64,000 bases of DNA from Corbicula japonica. Its lineage: Eukaryota; Mollusca; Bivalvia; Venerida; Cyrenidae. The position numbers and the translations under genes were made by a program. The stretch lies in contig JAZAYU010000009.1 in assembly GCA_038501625.1 (NCBI GenBank), forward strand, positions 5,446,396 through 5,510,395, in the 5' to 3' direction. Of the stretch, positions 38,001-49,800 are shown piece by piece; the stretch's first letter is position 1, and the number at the start of each line of letters is the position of its first letter. The notes beneath the pieces were generated by a model. That model did no database searches, had not been told where the DNA came from, and saw only the letters and a program-made list of their open reading frames with translations.

Positions 38001-40857
38001 AGACACACCTTGGGCAAACAGTGTAGATCCAGATCAGCCGGCACATCCGCACCATCTGATCAGGATCTAAAATGTTCGCTTTTTTATTGATTAGGTTATT
38101 TCTGACCAAATGCGACCAGTGCAGATCCTGATCAGACAGCAAGGATGTGCCAACTGATCTGGATCTACACTGGTTGACATGCATAAAAATGCATCAATAA
38201 AGGAAAGGGTTAAGAGAGATTAATGTGACTTATTACAAAAATAATAAAGACATATATACCAGGGGTTTCACTTACATCTAAAATTCAATGGTCAATATGA
38301 TGCACAGCTGCAATTTTTCTGAGGCTCAAAACAATATCTACCTTATCCTTTATGAAATTTGATCCTTAGGCATGAAAATGGGTCAAATCGAGCTTTTCTT
38401 GTTACTTAAAGGGTATAACCTACAACTGTGACATTGAGATGAATGCGATATCCCTGGGCTAACGCTGCTTTAAAACATACTATAAAACAAGGCAAATCAT
38501 ACTTAAAAATGATACCTGTTTCACAAAGCTCAGTGGAAGGGCCTTACCACCACAATAATTGTGAGAATTTTCCAAGCAAATCAGCTTTGTATAAGGCTGG
38601 TGTACATCGTCTGTGGGTCGAATTAATTTACGAAGCTGTGCAATATCAAATGTGCCATCTGGCTTGTTTTCAACTGTCCTTGCCAGAACACCTGCAAACT
38701 ATAGTATCATGTTGTATATAAATAGGCATGGGTTTCATTTGATCCAGGAGATGACCCTTTGACTCGTAAAATTTCCAATAAGCGTTATTTTGACCCCTAC
38801 CATGTTAGCTGAAAGGTCATTTTTTGCTCAAATAAGGGGTATTTTAGCTATTACTTGGCTGTATGCCCTAAAATGTGATAAAAATAACCATTTAGATTAA
38901 GCAGCAAGTGGAACTCATGAATAGGGAGCACTATAAGAGATCTAGATAGCTCTGAATCTACTGAATACTGATCAAATGAAACATACAACCAGTCACTGGG
39001 CTATCATTCTGACCAGAAAACATATTTGTTATAATCCATGCTTGCATACCAGGTACCTGCTTTGGTTTGAGTGGTAGCTGTAGACCCTTGATAGTAAATA
39101 TTCTGCAACTTGAGTATATGGTTTTCTCAGCACAAAACTAAAAATTTCATACAGTAAATATTACACATTCTGAGTGATGCAACAAATTTGATTTTACTGA
39201 GGCAAAAAAATTATCTTTATGTTACATTTGAGCAATGGCCTTTAAAATTAGCCTTAAACCTGCGGAACAGTCTCTTTTTCTATGACTTCAAATTATGGTC
39301 TGCTATTCTTTGTAAATATCATAAGATTAACTGGTATGTGATATGCAGGAACTTGCACTTCTGTCAAAGCATTGAATGCATGTTCAAGATTATACAACAT
39401 ACTGCAACATAAAGTGTCAGCCCTGTTTGGGACTAACCTGGCTGATTCCAGCTTGCTCATTCAACAGTATGTGAGCTTTGTGTCCCACAACAGCCTCCTG
39501 TCCCCTCTCTTTACAATGAACTAGTACTAAAATGTAAGAGAATAGTTCATTTTCTAACAGACAATAATTTATTAAAATTTTTACTTCACTTCCGAAAAGA
39601 CTAAAGAAATCACATATCAAGTTTAACTCTTTCCTCCATAGATAACCCTTTATTGCATGAGCGAACAGTTTAGATACAGATCTGCCAGCACATCCGTGCT
39701 GTCTGATCCGGAACTAAACTGTCCGCATTTTGATTCATTAGGTTATTTCTGAACAAAATGTGACCAGTGCAGATCCTGATCAGAAGGCACGGATGTGCCG
39801 GCTGATCTGGATCTACACTGGTCGCACATGCGTAAAAATGTGTATACATTGTATATAGATGAAAGGGTTAAAGAATGTTAAACAGTGTAGACCCTGATCA
39901 GACTGCAAGACTGTACAAAACAATCATAGTAAGACGACTGTAGTAAGACAATCTTAGTTTACAATAGAGGCACAAATGACTCAAGTCAATTTTGCTGGCA
40001 GAAGGTTAAACTATAGTTGTAGTGTAATTATAACCAAAAAAAAACTGTTGATTCAATTCAAAATTCATTGACAAGACAATATTAGCTTCAAATATCTATT
40101 TATTCCTTTACTATATATATGGAGTTTTAATGCATATGTCACTAGTGTAGATCCAGATCAGCCAGCGCATCCATGCCATCTGATCTGGATGTACACTGGT
40201 TGCCTTTTGGTCAGAAATAACCCAACCAATCTAAAAGCAAACAAGAGTATATCATGGTCAGATGGATGGATTTCTGTCTGACCTGGAATTTTTGCGCATG
40301 GACAACAGCCATATCCTTTAGAGTAATGAGAAAACTGACAAAAAACTGTGCCAATCCATACTTGCAATAAGGTTTGCCATAGTTCCAGTGGGGACAAAAA
40401 GGGCAGCTTCCATTCCAAACAAGTCTGCACATCTTCTCTGCAACTCTGAAAGAAATCAAATATCTTCAAAACTATAAAGGAAACCAATTTAAGGATATTT
40501 TTAAGGAAATATTAATGAAAATTGTGACATATCATTCTTAAGTTTCCAAGTCAACTGTTGAGAACTGTAGAAGTAATCTGAGATGTACATATTGACAAGG
40601 GCAATTCTATTAAACTGCTGTTTAGTGGTCATATAAAAATGAGCAAGGAATGCACAAATTTAAAAAAGGCTGATCCATCTTGTCTTGAGTCAGTTAGATC
40701 AAGGATAAAGTGTACCATTAACGGTGGGATCTTCTCCATAAACATCATCGCCAACTTCTGCCTCAGCCATAGCTTTCCTCATGCCAGCAGGAGGTTTGGT
40801 AATGGTGTCACTGCGCATGTCCACCAACTTTGGTTCCACTCCATTTTGTATTGACAT
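32096..40857 (-). CDS. Low-specificity L-threonine aldolase (PLP-dependent)
   Basis: Nine coding exons on the minus strand: 40857-40716, 40445-40362, 39526-39438, 38698-38516, 37740-37603, 35961-35906, 34598-34462, 32648-32524, 32260-32096. Borders are GT/AG and phases agree; the CDS is 1119 nt (372 aa), a normal family length. The enzyme splits L-threonine or L-allo-threonine into glycine and acetaldehyde. Family landmarks in order: [11 protein letters not shown] and [12 protein letters not shown] at the N-terminus, [39 protein letters not shown], the PLP-lysine region [12 protein letters not shown] (exon 5/6 junction of the coding set), then [20 protein letters not shown]. Start ATG 40857 is the first in frame after an acceptor at 40885-40884, so at least one non-coding 5' exon lies upstream. 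No missing catalytic residue was noticed. Complement of AATAAA at 31908-31913 is a candidate poly(A) signal. The gene is head to head with CLEC16A. Confidence 0.92.
32866..33755. repeat. 27-bp minisatellite, about 33 copies, in a threonine aldolase intron
   Basis: Unit CTGATTTGCACTAATTAATG plus TACTCCT. Variants alternate CTCCT, CTATT and CTCAT. Because 27 is a multiple of three, the minus strand stays open for about 260 codons of a nine-residue repeat (STLISANQR and relatives). It lies between two well-supported aldolase exons, with no start context or splice link of its own, so it is treated as non-coding. Confidence 0.9.
36603..36714. repeat. Foldback element, short form, threonine aldolase intron
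   Basis: Ends GGGCCCGAGATAATAAAACT and TTTAATGATCTTGGGCAC; arms GGAGACCAGTCTC and GAGACTGGTCTCC. A member of the same family as the copies near the sirtuin. Confidence 0.7.
37130..37320. repeat. Inverted-repeat element in threonine aldolase intron
   Basis: CATAGATTCTTC then CGACTTTCGGAAATCCCCGA near 37132-37170 are mirrored by TCGGGGATTTCCGGAAGTCG and GAAGAATCTATG near 37276-37315. A plus-strand open frame (36933-37316) runs over it but has no coding features. Confidence 0.7.
37880..38215. repeat. GTAGATCCAGATC hairpin repeat cluster
   Basis: Contains GTGTAGATCCAGATCAGCCG, GCACATCC, CTGATCAGGATC, GGTTATTTCTGACCAAA and a mirrored GATCTGGATCTACACTGGTT. It is one of many copies of a dispersed foldback family in this window. 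This copy sits in a threonine aldolase intron. Confidence 0.75.
39628..39868. repeat. GTAGATCCAGATC hairpin repeat
   Basis: TTTCCTCCATAGATAACCC at the left is mirrored by AGATGAAAGGGTTAA at the right. Between are GATCTGCCAGCACATCC, GGTTATTTCTGAAC and CTGATCTGGATCTACACTGG. It is a complete-looking member of the family. Confidence 0.75.
40140..40225. repeat. GTAGATCCAGATC hairpin repeat, partial
   Basis: AGTGTAGATCCAGATCAGCC and CATCTGATCTGGATGTACAC form the stem, followed by TTGGTCAGAAATAACC. Confidence 0.7.
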
Positions 40858-40939
40858 GGCTTCCAGTACTCAGCCTCAGAACACTGAAAGAGAAACACAA
40901 TTAAAATTGTGTTTCTGGTATGTGGCTGCTACTTACAAA

Positions 40940-41130
40940 GTAAGGTTATTCCCTTCCTCCATACATATGCCCTTATGGTATGGGTCACCAGTGAAGATCC
41001 AGATACTGGATCAGCACTGTTCACTTTTATATTCATTAGGTTATTTCTGACCGAGATGCAATCAGTGCAGATCCAGATCAGATTGCACAGGTGTGCTGGT
41101 TGATCTGGGTTGACATTGTTTATGAAGCAA
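40940..41130. repeat. GTAGATCCAGATC hairpin repeat upstream of aldolase coding region
   Basis: TTCCCTTCCTCCATACATATGCCC, CAGTGAAGATCCAGAT and GGTTATTTCTGACCGAGATG match the family. It lies in the first (5' UTR) intron or upstream flank of threonine aldolase. Confidence 0.65.
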
Positions 41131-43882
41131 ATTGTTAAGTAAAACTACCTATTTCTAAAGTTATAGATTTTTAAAGTTTACCATCAAAGCCATCATGTGA
41201 TGTAAAAAAAAATGTTGACAATATAATTATACAATGTTGTAAATTGCCTTATGATACATTCATATGGATTAATATTTCTTCAGACTTTACTAAACAATAC
41301 AATTTTGTTGAAATTTCAGTCAGATGTAGACTTCCCAAAAGTTGAAAAAAAGTTTCAGACATTTGGTCAGACAAGATGTGAAAATCTGTCTGACCGAAAC
41401 AAATTCTGTCGGACAAAAACATGTTTAAAAGGAATAAGCAACTATTAGAAGTTCAAATTTTTGTCTGAGGCTCGGTCTGATAGCATAAGAAATCATATCA
41501 GACCGGCCCAAATTTTACCAGACAGGTATGTCGGTCTGGCAACTTTCAGGATGTCTGCAGATGGATTCCCAATGCATCTAGAAAACAGATTAGATCCTGT
41601 TTGGAATGTGTACTACTGAAATTTGATCAGAATCTACACTTATTCCAAAGTCAGTTAGCTCCATTTTGTCATGGTGTGTCACATACAGATACAAATGCAA
41701 AATCAAGTTAGGTAACCCCACAGCAAAAATGTGGTATGCTGAAATATTTCGTTTGATTTTAAATATCAGTAATGTAACATAATTATTATGTTAAGCACTT
41801 TGGCACAGTTAACAGATACATGTATTTTACTATTTTAGACATATCTGAGTACGGACAAGAATGAATAACCACCTTTAATATTATTATTTGTAAAATAAAA
41901 TCCTTAAAACACAAAAAAATATTTTCAAAATTAGAATAAAATAATTATATTCCTCTAACAACAAACTTTAACTACAAGTAACACCAATGATAGCTGATAT
42001 ATTCGTACAGTAATCCACTTTTATAACACTGTGCAGAAACAAATTTTACAGGTAATAGTTTTACACTTTAACATACAAAATAGTACTCTTTAATAAATAA
42101 GCGTCTGTCCAACAACAAACAAGAATATGAGCATTTATTTTATATGGCCTTAAGTTACTCAAATTATTCATTATACCATGTCTGGTCTGACCCAGATCTT
42201 TAGACTTTATCTTAACATGTATATTCTCTATGTACATAACCAAACAAAATGTTAAAATTAACATAAAGTTCTGTTTAGTATGCCATTCAAAATTATATAC
42301 TGAGAATAAAAATAAAGATCTTTGATTTAATCTGGGGATTCAATAAAATTTCTATCAATTTTGCTTCCACTTCCTTATCTTGATTGGTAACTCTCACCAA
42401 AGAGAGCCTCAATAGCAAAATGATCTGAGCATTTATTACTGACACATGTCATCATATAAAACCATGACTTTTTTTGGTCAATTTTATTGCCAATATTCGG
42501 TCATGTTCCAAACAGCAAAACATATACTTTTTTTCCAATTAGAGAAGAAAAATTCCCAATTGAATCAATACAATTTTGTTTTACAAAAACCTGTGCTATC
42601 TATTTCATTTCATTAATAAAATATTGCTTTTAGTTAATCAGGCATCATTTATTTTCTTTAATCAAGAAATTATTGATAATATTAAATATGTGTAAAAAGT
42701 TTTATTGCCCAAATGATGCAAAAATTTTTACTCAATTTCTAGCAAAACTATGCGAAATTTCCTTATTTCAGGGGTATGGGTCATTTCTCCAAAATAGTGA
42801 TATAAAGCCTGAAAACTGTGAATCCTATCACATTTGACCCTTGGGACCCAGTTTCTGAACCCTGTTCTTATTTACCACCAAGGTTAACACTCAACTTTGG
42901 AAATAATCAGACAAACTGTTTAAAGAACTTTGAATATATTTTTTTGTCTATAGCTTTTGTTTAGTTACATAAATTATGTATGACCCTTAATTATTTTTGC
43001 TGAGTGTGTTTTCTGTGATTTGACCAACTGCTGATCTACTTTCTGACTAATGTCCACTTAGTTTCAACTTGTGAAAGTTATTATTAAGACAAATGTTTTG
43101 CAAGTTAGACGACAATCTCAATTGACACAGAAAGTGGCCTTTATCTGTTTATTGAAAGTGGCCTTTATCTGTTTATTGTGTTAAGTTGTTTCCTTCCTCC
43201 ATATATACGCATATGCAACCAGTGTAGATCCAGATCAGCTGGCACATCCATGCCGTCTGATCATGATCTGCACTGGGGGCATTTTGGTCAGAAATAACCT
43301 AATGAATTAAAAAGCAAATATAAGCCGATAACCATGTTTCAAATTCCTATGAAGTAATGTGCAAGTTTGGTATAAATCTGATAAAATAATGTAATATAGG
43401 TAATAATTTTTAAGAACCAAATGTTGACTAAAAATTAAGAAAAACATAATGAACAGAATTTCTATCCCTGCTGGCTGCCAGTTCAGGCTGAAAATCCTGC
43501 TTCAGCACACCAATTTAACTTGTTTCGGAACAGATCGAGGTCATGTAAATGACTGAAAGCTGTGAATTCGTGTTCTACGATGTGGTTCAGAGATAGTGAC
43601 AGTTCACCTTAAAATTATCTAACTTTCAAAAATAAACTATAAACTATGCCCACGCGTCTGTTTATGAAAATGGTGTGTTCGTATCAAAGGGGAGTAAGTG
43701 AACGATTGACATCCCATTTTGTAATAAGAGTCGTGATTGGTTGATTGTTAACTAATTGAGCCAACCGTATTTAACAATACATAACGTTGTAGGAGTTCAA
43801 TGCAAGATGGAGACGTTTGGTGACAAAATGTCAATTATGATTTTTTAAGTTTAAATCGCGCTTTCCTTCTATTCGTCTAATA
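41131..43882. other. Region between head-to-head genes; shared promoter expected at its right part
   Basis: Threonine aldolase (minus) and CLEC16A (plus) diverge across this interval. A non-coding aldolase 5' exon must lie in it, but its position cannot be read with confidence. An inverted CCAAT box (GATTGG) occurs near 43735. A GTAGATCC hairpin repeat occupies about 43190-43315. A cluster of GTCAGAC/GTCTGAC motifs lies at about 41360-41540. No other gene was seen. Confidence 0.4.
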
Positions 43883-46800
43883 ATGTTTGGTAAAAGCAAA
43901 GGCTGGCTTCCTGGCCTGCTTTCAAAACCGAAAAATCCGCATTCACTGGAGCACTTAAAGTAAGAAGTGTTTGACTTGTTTTGACATTCACTCGTTTAAT
44001 TTGATCCTTCACTTCCTCAGCTTTTTATTTAACTACTCTGTGATATATTCATAAATAATGAGGAGTTTCAGAAGTAACGATGTTTCTGATTCAACACCAA
44101 TTTAAAAGACATGTTTATATATTATATTCTGCATCAACTTAGGCACACCAAAGTTGATTTAGAATTATCCCCAGCCCCAACAACATTATTAAGAGAATAA
44201 TATATGGGTGGTCGGGGACGGATGTTGATAATTGCCCCGCTGAAGAGATAAAATGCCCGAGGGCTTTAGCCCGAGGGCATTTTATCTCTAGCGGGGCAAT
44301 TATCAACATCCGTCCCCGACCACCCATTAATTGTTCTGTATAATACATATGTCAGTTTTCCCTCGATTACTGTACCGGTGAAATCCGAGGTTTACCTTAA
44401 CCGCAGGGCAAAGGGAAATAATTATGTTAGAAGTTGTGTCAAAACTAGATAAATGGCTGTCAATAAACAGTCTAGCTTCTTCCTCGGTTAAATGATTGTT
44501 TTCTTGAGGCCACTTAGCAATAATTCCATGTAAATCTAGAATTCTATTTGCGAGCTACTCCAGCGTACACTCACCCGTGGCCATTTTGCTGTCGGGAATG
44601 CCGCTAATGACGTCATGCAAAACCAAGCGTTGCACGTGCCTCTTTTCCAAGGGCTTTTATCGCATAATTGCCCTCCACGTGCGGGGCAATTATGCGATAA
44701 AATCTGCCGAGGCCGAATAATAATATTTTTTCAACGTAAATTTGTTACTATATATAGTAACATATGTATTATTATCTTATTAATAATAAATTAGTGGCCA
44801 AATTAATCCCCATCTGATTGCACACTTTTCAAGGAATATCGTCGGTTTGTATTGGATAGACAAACATTCAGATAATTCTTAAGAATATAAGTTACGGTGG
44901 AAGAAGTCTTTTCTTTGTCACTCTTGCATACAAGCATGATATTTATGATTAAGATTCCAGTTTGGTGAGGGTTTAAGGTGCCAATTATTAGAGTTAATGT
45001 TACAGTTGGTAAAGATTAAATATTTTATTAACAATTTTATATTAAAAAAATAATGCAAGAAAATTGCAAAAGAATCCCTTTCAATTCATTTGCTTCGAAC
45101 CAGCGTTCAAGTTCAAGAATTTAAATATTTTACTTCCATAGCACAGTTCCATCGTAGGAAAATATATTCAAACCCTAGTTGAATATATTGTCCTTACTGA
45201 AAGTAAAAAGCTCTGATTCAACAGAAATACATGAAAATACTACATGTTGTAGTCTTAAATTTTCTGATCACCATTTATTCTTACCTTGTTATAGGTACCT
45301 GTATAATTTGTTGTGTAAAAACCAGACAGTTACAGAGCAGAATAGAAATCTTCTTGTGGAGACGCTACGATCCATCTCTGAGATACTCATATGGGGTGAT
45401 CAAAATGACAGCAGTGTATTTGAGTAAGTAGAACAAAACACTTATTTACACGAAGTTATGTTTCCAAGTATATTGTTCAACTTGTTGATAAAACTTTAAT
45501 TTAAAAAAAAATTACTTTATGAATAGAAGCTTTAATTTTCTTTAACATAGAGCTTTATCGGATGGAGAACTATTTTAGATGCAGATCAGCTTGCACATCC
45601 TCGCCATCTGGATGTACACAGTTCATTTCTTGGTCTGAAATAAGAGTTAAGTATGACTTAAGTATGTGTTTGAAATATGAAAAAATACTGAACATATTAC
45701 ATTCTTTATAAATTATAAATTAATGTTAAACTTTATATTCTCATGTTGTTATTAACAGCTTCTTCCTGGAGAAAAATATGCTTACATTTTTCCTGCGATA
45801 TATGAGACAGAAGTTTGGTCGATTTATCTGCGTTCAACTGTTACAGACACTAAATATCCTGTTTGAAAATATAAGCAATGAGACATCACTGTGTAAGTAT
45901 TCTGTTAACTAATAGATTACTGGTTTGTACTGATTTGCTTGTCTTTATGTTAATGCAAAATTGAGTGCAAACACTAAAACAATCATTGTTAGTGAAACTA
46001 TCAAAGACCTATATCTACAAGAAAAGCAAGTCTTGCAGGTTCTTTATTGAAATACCTTTCACTTCCCTTATATCTCTCAGAACATAGATGGTTCAGCATA
46101 TTATTAAAAAAAAGGAAATGAAAACAATAGAAATAAGTATTTCAATGTTTTTATAAACTATATAGCTGGTGCTAGGCTTTTGGTAGCTATGTCATCAACA
46201 GGAAAAACTTCAAGGTTTTAACTGCTTGAACTGATGCATTGTATTTCTAGTTGATTTTGTAAAGTAGAAAAAGATTTTGTAAATATAGCTGATCATGAGT
46301 CCTACTGCACTATATGTCATTACAATAATGTTAACACAAATGGTCCTGGATTTTTGTATTAGCATTTTTGACCACCAAGATTAGCATGCACATGCATGCA
46401 GTCTGATCAGGGTCTACGTTGTTGGCTATTTGGTTGATAGATTTCTAATATTAATTATGATTAGAATAGTATCACACTTGGTTCAGCAGGTTAGTTAGTT
46501 ACTGACTCAAACAGATTAAAGTAAAACATACTTTCTCTTGTTTTGTAGATTATCTATTGTCCAACAACCACATTAATTCCATCATTGTGCACAAGTTTGA
46601 TTTCTCAGATGAGGAGGTAAGCATTTAAAAGCAGAAAACACTGGAAAACTGAATTTTTCATTTGACAGGACAAGGCAGACAGACAAAATAAAGTATAAAT
46701 CCTGTTTCACAAACTTGAATCTAATGAGAATTGTTAAAAAAACAGTAAATTTAAAAGATAATTTATGTCTTGCTGATTTAAGAGCAGAGTAAATATTTAT

Positions 46801-49800
46801 TTTTTATAGTTTTCTGTAAACTTGACAGATGCTAACCATAGGGCAGTTCTGTGGTACTTCAATTTGCTTGCACTTGTGAAACTTTATCAAGCTGGTAGAC
46901 ATTAGTGTACTATGCACCAGAAAGTACATGTGCTTATGTAATTTATATAAACATTTAGGTAAATACCTAAATATTTTGTAGGCAACTGTACTAATTTAGA
47001 TTTTTTAAGATACACTGTGATCTTGAATCAGTTCATATCTTTCAATTTCTCTTGTTGACATCCATTTAAACAATTAATGGATAAGCTCAAATTGATAAGA
47101 AATGCAAGCCTATTACATTAAATACACTGAAATAGGAATTTACACTGTAAAGTGTATTTAACTTGCAGAAGAGAGTAATGTCTTTCTTTTAGGTGATGGC
47201 ATATTATATATCCTTCCTGAAGACACTGTCTCTGAAGTTAAACAAACACACCATACATTTCTTCTATAATGAGGTAAGTATAGAGCACACTAACAAATCT
47301 GTCCTCTACCATATGTATCATTATTCTTTACATTTCTGTTAAACACTGTTAAGATAAACTGTTGGTGGCAATATATGTTATACAAAGTTGAAATGTGACC
47401 AGATATCAACAGAGATGTTTGTGAATTCTGTGTTGTTAATTTTCAGAAATACTACCATTTTAATAACATATTTTCTGTATCATGATTACTTTTTCACAAC
47501 AGATTTTCAATACCATTAAATCTTCCATTTTTTTTTGCTTTAAAGTCTTTGAACTTAATATGTTTTGTTGCATTGCTGTTTAATGATAAGGTGTAAATTA
47601 CAGTATATTTAATGATATCCTACTAATTCTATTGTGCATAATTTTTGTATTGAAAGTTTAATCAGTGGAAGCATTCTGTACCCATAGCTTATGTTTTAAG
47701 AAACTTTTAATCAAAACCACGTTATTAAAAAGAATATTTTATCATTTACAGCACACCAATGATTTTGCATTGTATACAGAGGCAATTAAATTCTTCAACC
47801 ACTCAGAGGGTATGGTGAGAATTGCCGTCAGGACCATCACACTGAATGTCTACAAGGGTATGTGTTTGGCTTGACATACTTTGTAGAATAATTTCACATG
47901 ACTGGCCGCCTCAACCAAGCATGGTCCCAAGATCAAGGTAGTAAGATTGGAGATCAGATTTAGAACTCTAGCTTTTGATTGGTCAGTAGAGATCTGTGCC
48001 CAAGGTTATAAAACTGAGCATGGAAACCAGTCTCAAATCTCAAGCATCTGATTGGCTGAAATGGCGACCAATCAGATCCTTGAGATTTGAGACTGGTTTC
48101 CAAACTCAGCTTTATAACCTTCAGCCCAGTCTCTGTTATTTGTCAGTAAAGGCTTGTCTATGGAGCAAAGGACTATGGTACCAAGGTTCTGCTTAGGTAT
48201 CTTCACAACAGTTGTCCAAAGGGAAGAGATTTCTTTACATCAGAACATGTTAGATCCTTTTCTAGAATATTCATGTGAGTATATGAAAAAAAAATTGAGC
48301 AAAATATCCTGTGATTTCCTTAAAATATCGCTTTAAGTTTTGTGTTTTAAATGTTTTTAAAATGTGACATCAATCCCATCACATGTCAGCTTTTCTCAGT
48401 TTTTACTGTAAGGTTGTCGAGAAATTGTATTTTTATACAGTGCCCTCCTTTTGCAGTTTACATCCAATCTATCACCTTCTAGTCGTTGGTTTTTATGGTT
48501 TGCTATTTAAAAGAATTGAATGTTTGAATGTCTTTAAATTTCCATTTCAGTACAAGATGTAGCTATGTTGAGGTATATCCGAGACAGGACCGCGGCACCG
48601 TATTTCTCAAACCTGGTCTGGTTCATAGGCAACCACATACTCGATCTTGACATTTGTGTTCGAAATGATACAGAGTAAGTCACCTCTTTTTTTTCTCCTT
48701 ATTATAAAGGTTTCCTGAAAGGACAGTGGTATGGGGAGAGCTGGGCATGGTTCATCCAGAGATCCTTAGTTTGATCCTTTAGGAAAATGTAAACATTTAT
48801 GATATCAAACTTCACTCATGTTTTCCAAAAACTATTACCAATCTGCCCAGCTGAGTGAATTATTATGTCACTTTAGTAATGTTGGAATGTTTTGGTAATG
48901 TTGCTTTATCCATTACTGTTACAAAATGTGTTTTTAAAACTCATCCATTGATTTTGATTAGGCACTTAGAGTGTTTCAAGTGAATGTTTGGGTTTGAACA
49001 AGACTGCCGGTTGCCATGATAATGTCTTATTACATGTACTGTGAAACAGAACAAATATTGTCACGACCATGGATTTATAAACATGTTGGAGGCGGGTCAA
49101 AAACACCATTTGGAACTAATAAAATTTAATGAGAACAACACATATAGACCTTTTAAATATGTTCAGTTTAATGCTTCTATCTATACTTTTTCTTATCTTC
49201 TAATTCTCAATTCATAAAATTAATCATCATTTATTTTCATACAAGTCAGTTTACTAGATCTAATGTGTTTAGAATGGAAAAAGTTGATAAATATCAATTT
49301 AGAATAAACCCCAAAAAGTTAACTTTACTAATGTTATTCCCGAGTCTGTTCTGCCAAAACACGCCAAAACCTAGCTTTTATAGTAAAAAAATCCCGATCC
49401 TGCAAGAATTCTGCCACTGGCGGAAAAGTGTCGGAATCCCGCAACAGACGGCGGAAAGCTGAAAATACCGGCAGAATTCCTGCAGAATCCCGCTATAAAA
49501 ACCCTTAAAATAAATAAAAGCTTATCAACTTTTACCTCAAATCAACAAATAATCATGTTTTACAACAAATATCCATAATAAGACATATATACCTATAATA
49601 AGACATGAGATAGACCCTGCGTTTTTCTCTGACTTGGCTTTTGACAGACGATCTGTTTACAAACAAACGCTTTATCAATATTGATGACGTAGTACACAAA
49701 ATCCTCATTTCCAGGCTCCTACTGCCAGTCAGCATGAACGATTAAATTTCCAATAATTTGTACAAAAATGCAAGTTGATAAGTGAAAGTTGAGGATCTGC

